Origin: Populus alba
Lineage: Eukaryota; Streptophyta; Magnoliopsida; Malpighiales; Salicaceae
Reading direction: 5' to 3'
Length of the DNA: 64,000 nucleotides
NCBI RefSeq assembly: GCF_005239225.2
Contig: NC_133284.1
Coordinates: 3,873,770 to 3,937,769 of the forward strand
Shown here: piece after piece, positions 54,654 to 64,000 of the stretch
How the letters are laid out: every line of letters begins with the position of its first letter
Numbering within the stretch: position 1 is the first letter of the stretch
Position numbers and translations under genes: made by a program
The notes under the pieces: model-generated
Database searches by the model: none
Seen by the model: the letters and a program-made list of their open reading frames with translations, nothing else
What the model was told of the DNA's origin: nothing

Positions 54654-57600
54654 ATGATTCCTCGTAGTGTCTCTCTCATTTTTTTCCTGCTATTTCTAGT
54701 CCCTGAAATAGCAACTGTATCATCACTTATTATGGCGAGGCCTAATTGTTCAGAGACTTGTGGAAACATTAGCATCCCTTTTCCATTTGGAATAGGAACA
54801 GGTTGTTTCATGAATGAGTGGTTCTCAGTTGATTGCAAAGAAGCAACTGCGGATTCTCCCAGCAGGGCTTTCTTAAGAAGAATCAACATGGAGGTCTTGG
54901 AGATTTCATTAGGGAACCGTAATCGTATGGTTCGAGTAAACAGTCCAATAATTTCCTCCCGCTGTTCTGGTGGAGGTGCCAACATATCCATTAATATGAC
55001 TGGAAGTCCTTTCGCCTTCTCTTCCTCAAATACCTTCATCGCAATGGGCTGCGACAATCGTGCTTTATTGAACGGAATTGAGCCAGAAATTGTTGGGTGC
55101 ACGTCAACTTGCGGTGCTAGTACAGAAAATAGTTACTGTTCTGGTAACAATTGCTGCCAGACCACAATTCCCTCTAGTCTCCAGGTGTTCAACGCGAGTT
55201 TGGGGACCCCAGAGCACCCTATTAATGATCAAGGCAGGAATCAATGCAAGGTAGCTTTTATAGTAGAGGAAGAATGGTTCCGGAACAATATATCAAGTCC
55301 CGAGGTGGTGCAAGATATGCAATATGTTCCAGTAATCCTGAGTTGGGTTATGTATTATGGTATTGACATCCCTGAAGGTGTAACATTGTATTATGATGCA
55401 AAGAATTCTGATCCAATGTATTGCTACCCCCCTGTGAACTCAAGTACTTCTGGTAGGTGGGGTTTGAGAACAGTAACATTGTATTCCAATTCAATTACTT
55501 GTTGGTGCAACGATGGCTATGAAGGCAATCCGTATCTTCATGATGGATGCACTGGTAAGATTCGAACACGCTTAATGTGATTTAATCTTTTTTTTTTTTT
55601 AAGAAAAAATAATGGAGTACTGAAGCTTTAGAATAGAGTTGAAGCATAAATTCACCATGCAATATCATTCTAGTACTTTTGAATGGCTCCAATCACAAGA
55701 ATATACTCACTCATTGGATTTCCTGAATCAGATATCGATCAGTGCAAAATTCCCGGGGGAAATTTGTGTTCGGGGATGACAAACTGTGTGAATGTGCCGG
55801 GGCGGTACAAGTGCGAGCTCGACAAAGCTAAGATGACTTTCTTGAGTAAGTTCCTGTCTCTTTCTTTTTTCCTTCGTAATTTATAGGAACCTGAAACATT
55901 GGTTTAGAGGATAAATTGTGTTTGGATAGAATGGAATGGAAGCGACGAGAAAATTAATTCTCGTCCATGACTGCCTTTAAGAGGATAGAATGAGGCAATG
56001 ATGATGATATAGTATTTTCTTAATTTTTAATTTACATCTTTACCCTTCTCTAATTACCCTTGGTTCTCCTGTAAATCATGGCATACGATATAATTCTGTT
56101 CTTTTTAATTTCACCTTCTTTTTCTTTCTTTTTTTAATTAATTAACTATAGACAAGAACTGGAAACTTAATGTATAATTATCTATAATTACGCTTTTCTA
56201 CTTATATGAGAAATTTTTTAAATTTTTTGTATGGTTTTTTCTTTTTTGCGTGTTTGAGGTGTTTGACATTGCTATTGTTGAACAGTTTTTTTTATATTAA
56301 TCTATTCGGTATGTTTGACTTGGAAAGTTCTCCATTTGCACTTCAAGAATAAAAAAACTATTTTGTAAAAAAAAATGATTTTATTTGTGGGAATAAAAAG
56401 AAACGTGGTATGTTAATTAAAAAATTAGGTTAATTGATTTATTTATCTTTATGTATTGGATTTATTCTTCCATGTGTTATTTTAAGAATTTTTCTTTTTA
56501 AGAAATTTTCATTCTTCGTATGCACGGATATATAGATATTTTCTCTTATATAGTTAAAAGGAAAAAAAAAAGTACATAAAAAAATATACGGCAGAAGGTT
56601 ACCTCAACCCAAAAAATAATTTAACCACCTTGTTGACATAGATTGTTGTTCAATAATATTACGCATGTATGTATCTAACATTTTTTTTTTCTCTTGCGAG
56701 CAATGGCAGTTCTAGGTGCGGCCACTGGATCGTTGTTGCTGCTTGTTGGTATTGGGCGGTTATATAAACTTGTAAAAAACAGGAAGAACATTGAACTGAA
56801 GAAGAACTTCAAACGAAATGGTGGTTTATTGCTACAGCAACAATTATCCTCTAGTGATGGAAGCATCCAGAAAACAAAAATGTTTACTTCCAAGGAGTTG
56901 GAAAAGGCAACCGATCGTTTTAATGATAATAGAATACTTGGTCAAGGGGGCCAAGGAACTGTTTATAAAGGAATGCAAGCAGATGGAATGATCGTTGCTG
57001 TTAAAAAATCCAAAATGGTGGATGAAGAAAAGTTGGAAGAATTTATCAATGAGGTCGTCATCCTTTCACAAGTAAATCATAGAAATGTGGTCAAGTTGCT
57101 AGGTTGTTGTTTAGAGACGGAGGTTCCTCTGCTAGTCTATGAATTCATTCCAAATGGAAATCTCTTTGAGTATATCCATGACCAGAAGGAGGAGTTCGAG
57201 TTTTCATGGGAAATGCGACTAAGGATTGCTACTGAAGTTGCTAGGGCACTTTCTTATCTTCATTCTGCAGTATCCATTATGATTTATCACCGTGATATTA
57301 AGTCTACAAATATACTTTTAGATGAGAAGTTCACAGCAAAAGTATCAGATTTCGGAACTTCAAGATCGATCGCCATTGATCAAAATCATCTAACCACTCA
57401 TGTTCAAGGCACTATCGGATACTTGGACCCAGAGTACTTTCAGTCTAGCCAATTTACCGAAAAAAGTGACGTCTACAGTTTTGGTGTTGTTCTTGCAGAG
57501 CTCTTGAGTGGGCAAAAACCAGTTTCTTATGAAAGGCCGGAAGACAGGAGAAGTTTAGCCACTCATTTTATTCTTTTGATGGAAGAGAACAAGATATTTG

Positions 57601-57923
57601 ATATTCTTGATGAACGACTTATGGGGCAGGGCCGTGAAGAAGAAGTTATCGCAGTGGCTAATCTTGCAAGAAGATGCTTGAACTTGAATGGAAGGAAACG
57701 GCCAACAATGAGAGAAGTCGCGACAGAGTTGGAGCAGATTCGGCTGTCAAAAGGAGCTCTTCATGCACAACAAAGTAGTAAAGAACTTGAAAACATCAGG
57801 GATGGAGTTCCCAACGTATGGGAAATTGCTGGGCCTCCTACTTCAGTAACAATTGGCGATGTTAGAAATGGCACGGCTCCATCTTTGGATGTCCAGCCAT
57901 TGATTTCTCACGAAACATGCTGA
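54654..57923 (+). CDS. wall-associated receptor kinase-like protein, apparently intact (742 aa)
   Basis: Exons 54654-55554, 55732-55845 and 56710-57923 (901+114+1214 nt, 743 codons with stop); GT-AG introns with consistent phase. Signal peptide about 1-26. Galacturonan-binding (GUB_WAK) ectodomain from C32 ([20 protein letters not shown]), ending [17 protein letters not shown] (283-299). EGF-like exon 2 ([13 protein letters not shown]). Transmembrane helix about 340-353, then a basic stop-transfer region. Kinase: LGQGGQGTV (415-423), VAVK lysine 437, alpha-C Glu 453, HRD 532-534, DFG 552-554, [11 protein letters not shown]. The HRD arginine makes it an RD kinase. Such proteins sit in the plasma membrane, contact pectin or oligogalacturonides, and signal in defence and growth (family knowledge). 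The three-exon structure with a separate EGF exon is usual for WAKs. It is the only copy in the window with no frame break. Confidence 0.93.
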
Positions 57924-58745
57924 TTAAGATTTATGTTCATTTGATTTGCATGAGTCTTAGACAATTTTATAATTTTCTCGTTGTATTTCCCTTCATCAGA
58001 CGTTCCTAAACTAATCGAACAACATATATGTATAATTAGTATTTTGTGCCTTGTGGTGGTTCTATTAATTTATGATCTCTCCGTGTGATTTTATCACTCC
58101 TTTGATTTTCTCTATCTCACCCCAGTACTTCCAACAAAAGTTACTCTGAATCCGAAAAGTTGAAAGATTATATTTTAGTTTCAGTCATAGTTTTTAAATT
58201 TGGTCTATTTTGGCTCAGGTTTTAATTTAAACAAAAAAAAAAATATTAATCCTGTCAAGTTCAATCTAATGGCAAGATCAACACCAAAGTATTTAAAAAA
58301 CAAAAAACAAAAAAATGAAATAATATCATTTATAAAAAAATAAAATTGATCAAGGATCCAATAATATGTTTTTTTTTTTTTTAAATTAGGCCTCAAATCA
58401 AGTTAAAGAACACTTAATCATTTGTAAATTAATTAACAAATAATTCCTTATGTGAAGGATTCCAATTATATATTTAGTGGAAACAACGGTATTGAAAATT
58501 ATATTAAGTAATATTCTAAAAGGTATGGAAAAAAATATCATTCCTCGCATCATTATTCATTAAAACTAAATCATTATGGATTGATGCGATGATTTATTTT
58601 AATCTCTCTTCTTTTCTTTTTCTTTTTTTTAATTGCATTTTTATACACCCAAATTGATAACCAATTATAACACATTTATTAAGGAATACAAGATTCAAAG
58701 ATAGAAAGATAGGTAACTAAAATGAAAAACACAATAAAAAGAGAT
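57924..58745 (+). repeat. duplicated 3' flank of the WAK-like unit, copy 2
   Basis: Matches 45446-46227 to AAAAAGAGATGG (58745), then switches directly into the CAF1 fragment: a clean duplication breakpoint. Contains the 3' UTR of the intact gene. Confidence 0.85.
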
Positions 58746-58930
58746 GGGTTACAACAAGTGGCATGAGATAGCGAGCTCTTGTCACGATTTAATTGAAAGA
58801 TAGTACCAGGGAATTCTGTGTCCAAAGCAACCAAGGGGAAGCGAGAGATCGCTTCCTTGATTACAAAAAACTCATATACGAGGTTGTCTGCCCAGACTTC
58901 GCGCAGATGTACTGGTTTGCTGCTGTTCAT
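58746..58930 (-). pseudogene. CAF1-type CCR4-NOT deadenylase, N-terminal fragment
   Basis: The minus strand starts MNSSKPVHLREVWADNLVYEF, then ISRFPLVALDTEFPGTIFQ and DKSSLSHAT: the N-terminus of plant CCR4-associated factor 1 proteins, including the first catalytic acids of the DEDD nuclease fold (D and E of LDTEFPG). Family knowledge: CAF1 shortens mRNA poly(A) tails and is about 270-290 aa; here about 58 residues remain. Homology stops at 58746, exactly where the WAK flank duplication begins, so the rest was lost or moved. Not functional as a nuclease. Confidence 0.85.
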
Positions 58931-60174
58931 CGTTGACGCTGTTGTGATTTGAAGATCTAATGCAAGTTGAGCTATTTCAATGGCTTAGGTTGTCAATCTA
59001 TAGCCAAGATCTGGTCCAAAGTTGATGAGGAGTGTATGGAATCCTTGTTTCTTCTGGTTTTCCATCTCAAAATTAAAAAAGGAGATCATTCCTAGGTTTC
59101 CTGCCCTGAGAAGGATTGTCCTAATGGAGTTCTACTTTCAGTGTCTTAAATTAATTCGGTTTATAATTACAACCTCTTTATATAATCAAGGAGTCCTTAA
59201 CGAATAAGACACTTAATTACCTACCTAATATCCAATCAGGGAGGGATTAAAAAAACAAATTGCATGTATTGTTCAATCCATCTGTTTCAAAGATATTATT
59301 TCATTTAACTTTTCAGCAATTATTTACGTATCTTATTTCAAATTATTTTATTCATCATTTGAAAGTAAATAAGAGAGAATCTTGAGAGGAAGAATTAAAA
59401 TAAATTTTAATTAGAGGTATAATATATAGTAAAATCAAGTAATTAATTGTTTAATTTTTTTAATCATGGATTATAATTTTAGGACTGAAAGGTGAACAAT
59501 ATCTTTGGAATAGAGGGAGCGGTTTTCTGTGACAAATTATGGTTTTGCTAAATGAAGAAGACAAATTGTCGGTCTAAATTGTTCTTGATTTGAAGAAAGC
59601 ACAGGTGCTAAATTAACATGCAATCGGCAGCCGGGGATTGGGAAATTGATTGAGCAATCCAGAACCAGCAGAAAAGGTCTTCCTCTTGGTGTTTCATGGT
59701 GTGCCTGCCTTTTCTTTATCTGTAAGCAAAGAAACTCTGAAATTCCCCTGTTAACAGCATTTCTCAAGCTGTTCTTTTCACTGTCAAACACAAATGGTGG
59801 AAATCTGCAATTTGTCAAGCAGCTATTTATCAAGAAAACAGACTTGTTTGCTATCTGTTACAGCTGGGAACTAGTCTGAATAGGTATAACTTTGTAGCAG
59901 GTCGATCCTGCTTCTCGTTCATTGAATAATGATTTCATACATCAAAAAACTTACAGCACAGATAAACTATATCTAGAAAATGGGAGAACATAATTTAGCC
60001 ATAAAAGAAATCACCTGTGTAATTGTTATAAAAACAATGAAGAATTATCAGTGGATGTGATTAAAAATTTTAAAGACAAATTCTGGTACATCATCATGTA
60101 TACAAAGTCACTATGGAGCTCATGCATGAGGCAGAGAAAACACTACCAAGAACCGATTGACTGTGTCATCCGTG
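58931..60174. other. intergenic spacer
   Basis: Contains the former 5' side of the CAF1 fragment. ORFs at 59022, 59537 and 59646 show no recognisable domain and no codon-level support. Nothing else seen. Confidence 0.5.
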
Positions 60175-60459
60175 CTAGAAAAATTTGAGTTTTCCATTGC
60201 CTACCGAATCCTTTGCCACCTCCAAACGACATAATGTCTTTTTGGTACCTGTCAGTCCAGAACATGATTCAGTGGCCCCTAGGGTAACGGCGAAGTAGAG
60301 ATAGATTGTGCATAAGAAAGCCAAGAGAGCCAAGGCTGTTAAGAGGAAACGGTGTCGCTGAAGGAGTGTTGACCAGCTACCCAACTCATCCCGTGGGAAT
60401 GGCTTCCGGAAAGATGGTGATCTCCGGTGAGGAGAATTTATCATGCTATCAAGAACCAT
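60175..60459 (-). CDS. small conserved plant membrane protein (94 aa)
   Basis: I recognise this as a conserved plant protein type but cannot name a function. The N-terminus is basic and Ser/Pro-rich (MVLDSMINSPHRRSPSFRK), then FPRDELGSWSTLLQRHRF, a single transmembrane helix at about 38-60 (LLTALALLAFLCTIYLYFAV), and a tail with two Cys (SCSGLTGTKKTLC) ending KLKFF. The start at 60459 is the first ATG downstream of a likely acceptor (AAATTAG|GATAG, 60499-60500), after which the frame is open but lacks an earlier ATG. Positively charged residues before the helix suggest the N-terminus is cytosolic. Confidence 0.75.
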   Translation of the reverse strand: MVLDSMINSPHRRSPSFRKPFPRDELGSWSTLLQRHRFLLTALALLAFLCTIYLYFAVTLGATESCSGLTGTKKTLCRLEVAKDSVGNGKLKFF

Positions 60460-62330
60460 ACTTGTATTCTCAGCTTCCTTGGACAACCCGAAACTATCCT
60501 AATTTGAGTTCATGGTGGAGGGTAAGGAGACATAATAGAATCAAAATTTCATTAAAAAAAAAAAACAAATACCAAGAGGAAATTATTCTGAGCATTACTG
60601 TCATCATCTAATATAATTTAAGAAAGCAGGGTTTATTACAATGTTTGAGTGGCTTTAAATTTGGTTGAACAATATCTTGCTTGGAGAATGAGGGGAGCAC
60701 ACAAACACCTCTAATTCATCTCCCTCGCTTGCTAGATTCTCTCTCACATACACACACAATAGACAACACATAATTCCCAGATAATTAGAGGAACTATAAC
60801 CTATCTTCACTTTTTGCTATTTAAGTCTCGCATCTTTATAGGCTTTTGGGTGAGCATCAATATAGCAAGAACTGCTAAGCTAAAGCATGTTAGAAAAAAA
60901 AAAATTGAGGTATTAGGATACTGTAAAGACATAACCATATGTGCAAGAGAAAAAACCACCATGCAGCATCAGCAAAGTAATCAATCTTGCACTAGAAAGG
61001 AAACAACGTGGAAATCAAGGCTGTTTCATCGTCCATATTCTTGAGTTCGGTTAAGCAACAAAACATCCAAGTTACAATGAAGGTAAATAAAATCATCTAA
61101 AACGATGATTATTTGCAACTATTCTCAAGTCCATTATGACATAGAACAAAGGCATCTAGCGCATACACCATTTGGCAAATCCATCCATACAGCTGCTATA
61201 TAAACATAATCATTGTGCAGGAATACCTGAGCAAGTATCTACAGGATCCAAATCTCCAGAGCAGTGAAAAGAGCAACACACACATGACACACCTCCCACA
61301 AGTTTTATCTTCATATTCGGTTGATTATCACAATGGTCGATCGATAATCACTCACAAAAAAGATCGAGAAACTACAAGAGAAATCAGTCCGGCCAAAAAT
61401 ACCCTGCCTAAGCACTTCAACAAACAAAGAGCTTAAGCAGTGAATTGTTCAGACAATATCCAATTGAAAGATCCAAGTGGGCCAAAAAGGAATGACGTTT
61501 AAAACAACGACTTATTAAAGACCGTCAACAATGCCCGCATATCAATGAACTTGTGTTCTATCTAGTAATAACGAGCACACCGGCGAGGGAGCTGTGTGTA
61601 GAGCAATGACTGTGGATTAAGACTGCGTGAAAACAATCACGCACTGACATGAGTCATAAGACTGCGTGAAAACAGGAAACGTATGCAATCGCACATAATG
61701 CCTGACTATGGATCCAATACCAATCTATCATTAATCCAGAGCAAGCAACAACAATCAGCACTTGAGAAACTCCAAAATACATGTCAAAATCAGCGTCCAT
61801 AAAAAGCAGATCTTTTTCTTATAACCAGTCAGTAAAGTAGACAAGATTAAGAATCAAAGTCATATTTTTGCACATAGATGGGCCATCTGAGCACTGCCCA
61901 TCCCAATTGATTTGAATAAATTTCACATTGACAGCTAGCTATGGTTCAAATTCTCTAAAGATTTATCACATTAATAAAGGAAAAGAATATACAAAAACAA
62001 ACGTCCAACCAAATAGCAAAACACCCACATTGCAAAAATCAAACATCAAGCTCCCAAATTTCACATCCATTAAAAAAAACAAAAAAATTCTGGGAAACAC
62101 CAATCAGATCTGAAGAAAAGAATCAGAAACTTGCGGTTCAAAGAAGATCAACAAAATCAGGTAAGAGAAGCTATAGCTTTTATCTTTCTAGAAGAAGCTT
62201 GTATCGTTTTACCTTGTAACAACGATAATGTCTTGTTTCTTCTCCGTTTCTCTCGGCAAAAAAGAGATTGAAAAAGAGAGATGGCTTGGATGAACGTCTA
62301 TGCTATTCCCTCCCCTTCCCTTCACTACCC
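60460..62330 (-). other. 5' UTR with a 1.7-kb intron of the membrane protein gene (predicted)
   Basis: The minus strand shows a donor GTTACAAG|GTAAAAC at 62211-62212 and an acceptor at 60499-60500, giving a leader intron of about 1714 bp. The leader exon is 62213 to roughly 62330 (CT-rich, TTTCTTCTCCG on the plus side). The intron holds no recognisable gene. Prediction from splice sites only. Confidence 0.5.
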
Positions 62331-63640
62331 TCAAATAGTAGAGGAAAAAAAAAGAATCGTTTTTTATATAGGAAAAAAGGGACGACTCCTACGTGAAAAG
62401 TTAGTGAGAGACTGGCAGATTGGGCGTCCAAGGCTTTGCTTTGTGTACGATCGATGTTGGTTTGGTTTTATGAAGGGTATAAGTTGGGCCATCAGAGCAT
62501 AAAGCTATGCTTCTTTTGGTAGGTTGGCGTTTGGAAATTTCAAGCGACGGATTAGGATTTAGGACCTGTTCCACATCAAGACAAAGACAAGAGGCTCTCC
62601 TCCATATACCATCATTGATTAGTACTCCCACCTGGACAGACAATGATTGTTTAAAACTAACTATGACTAAGTTCAATAAAGTCCCACCTTGGATTTTTTT
62701 TTTTTTTTAGTATAGAAAAATGGCTGTCCAATAAATAAATGCTGCATGAAACATGGTGTCTTTTATTCCCAATATATTTTGAAAGAATTATCGTTGGGTT
62801 GTGTTTAGTTAATATTCTGAATAAATGAATATATACAAAAAACTAATAGAAACTTATTTGATTAGAGAAATGAAAATAAAGATATGAAGTAAATTTGTGT
62901 TTATAATAATTTTTAGTGAGTTTCTATCCTTTTAAAATACAAAATACAAGGAGGACATGCACATCCTATTTCTATTATTTTTATTTTTTATATCTCGAGA
63001 TTATAAATAAACCCTTTATTAAAATAAAAATTAATCTAGCAAGATGCATTATCTCTCTCAAAATTAAAAAAGGGCTTTTAACTAAAAACTTAGATTGAAT
63101 AAATTTTCTCTTTGTTGTTTAAATCAATTGTTAGAAACTTTTAGATAAACAGTTAGAAATAAGTGGAATTTGTAGAAGGTGAAGGTCAAGGGCTTCAAAT
63201 TCATGTGAAAGCCTAGACATGTTGATTTATTATATTTTTAGTGTTTATGGTGGTTTAAATATTTATTACAATCATAAATTGTTGTATTTTTTGTAAGAAA
63301 AAAAATCTATCCCCAGTTAATAATCCATTGATGCAAGGAAAATTGTAAAGATAAAACAATTGAAGTTGATATTTTATTTATAGAATTAAGATTTTTAAAT
63401 GGTAGCAATTGGTGTTCTTATGATTTGGTGATCTAAAAATCTTCAGTCCTTCTTTCCAATTCCATTAGGATAAAACATCCAAGAGAAAAATTCAAACGAA
63501 ACTAGATGAATGGACTAAAACTACCCAGATTTTATTATACATCATAAGGGCTCGATTGCACAGTTGATAGTACAGGGCTTAATGTGTAAGGAGATTTAAA
63601 GTACAGGGACTAAAAAGGTTATAAGAAATTATAATCCCTA
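62331..63640. other. intergenic spacer between divergent genes
   Basis: Likely holds both promoters of the membrane protein gene (minus) and the SERINC gene (plus). ORFs at 62281-62502 and 62401-62676 show no domain. TTTGATTAGAGAAATG-type AT-rich sequence; no motif assigned. Confidence 0.45.
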
Positions 63641-63919
63641 CCGTACATAAATTGCGACTTCACCCGCACAACCACGTAATCCAACGGCAAGCATAACGAA
63701 CTTTCTCGGAAAAGCAGAGAACCACGCAGTAGAGCCAAAAGCACCAGTCTTTCTTGAGCGAGAAAACAAAAATTCGTAATCAAAGCATTAAGAACACCTC
63801 TTCCTCCAATTCTCTCAGGTACCCACAATCTAGTTTCTCCTTCTCAAATTAGGGTTTTAATTTTTTTCAATAAAGTTTTGATTTTTTTGAAATACTTTGC
63901 TCAGACTGTTGAAAACAAG
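63641..63919 (+). other. 5' leader of the SERINC gene with small intron (predicted)
   Basis: Leader exon to 63818 (TTCTCTCAG|GTACCC), intron 63819-63904 ending TTTGCTCAG, then ACTGTTGAAAACAAG before the ATG at 63920. Leader introns are common in this plant family. The TSS is unknown. Confidence 0.6.
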
Positions 63920-64000
63920 ATGTGGGCAGCTTCTTGCCTGGCGTCATGCTGCGCTGCCTGCGCGTGTAATGCATGTACGACTGTAGTATCTGGGATTAGC
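63920..64000 (+). CDS. SERINC / TMS membrane protein, first 27 codons (runs off window)
   Basis: The frame from ATG 63920 encodes MWAASCLASCCAACAC, then NACTTVVSGIS: the highly characteristic Cys-rich N-terminus of plant serine incorporator (SERINC/TMS1) proteins. These are multi-span membrane proteins of about 400 aa, linked in other eukaryotes to serine use in membrane lipids; the plant role is less certain. The frame is open to the last base. The rest lies to the right. Confidence 0.9.
   Translation, partial: MWAASCLASCCAACACNACTTVVSGIS

Noticed and set aside
58739..58755. TGTTGTAACCCAT on the minus strand as a Tat LTR start inside the CAF1 fragment
   Set aside because: Only about 13 bases match; adjacent sequence is WAK flank and CAF1, not LTR.
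59537..59879. ORFs on both strands in the 59.5-59.9 kb spacer
   Set aside because: Mutually overlapping, no recognisable domain, no splice or start support.
62281..62676. ORFs of 73 and 91 codons
   Set aside because: Overlap the predicted leader exon and promoter of the membrane protein gene; no similarity recognised.
63619..63828. 69-codon minus-strand ORF
   Set aside because: Antisense to the SERINC leader exon; no domain.

Overview
The window is plant nuclear DNA. Tandem wall-associated-kinase-like (WAK-like) receptor kinase genes, a SERINC gene start, Ty1/copia, Ty3/gypsy (Tat-like and chromovirus) and hAT elements and AT-rich, intron-containing spacers all point that way. Salicaceae, probably Populus, is my best guess from the general look of the repeats; this is inference, not a database result. 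A run of exactly 500 N (15546-16045) shows a draft assembly.

Layout. 1-4264: right-hand (5') part of a minus-strand Ty1/copia element running off the left edge. 4265-7504: minus-oriented copy of a segment that recurs at 46.2-47.5 kb and 49.7-52.6 kb, carrying a WAK exon-1 fragment and a ~150-bp tandem repeat. 7505-15545: degenerate minus-strand Tat-like Ty3/gypsy element (A), cut by the gap. 16046-18129: WAK-like pseudogene, plus strand. 18844 to about 39.3 kb: a hAT transposon relic split by a solo-LTR-like Tat element (D, 21733-37606). D contains a 5'-truncated chromovirus (C, about 23054-36307), and C contains a young gag-only Tat-like element (B, 24921-34176). 39.3-58.7 kb: WAK-like cluster with one kinase-intact but ectodomain-broken gene (41575-45445), one apparently intact gene (54654-57923) and many 5' and 3' gene fragments. 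58.7-64 kb: ordinary genic sequence with a CAF1 deadenylase fragment, a small conserved membrane protein gene (minus strand) and the first 27 codons of a SERINC gene at the right edge.

How it fits together. The WAK-like cluster repeats the order '3' kinase fragment, 3' flank, shared promoter block, 5' exon fragment', which is what repeated unequal exchange would leave, and some copies are inverted. Retroelements later landed in the spacers. Target-site duplications support the nesting of D in hAT and B in C; a filled/empty paralogous site supports the copia insertion.

The signal I find most interesting is not a gene. Three retroelements (A, B, C) carry dense series of short perfect hairpins in their LTRs or 3' untranslated zones. 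Stem sequences differ between repeat units, or between related LTRs, yet stay complementary (paired changes such as GGTTAAC/GTTAACC versus GGCTAAC/GTTAGCC). This suggests maintained base pairing, or a copying mechanism that regenerates palindromes.
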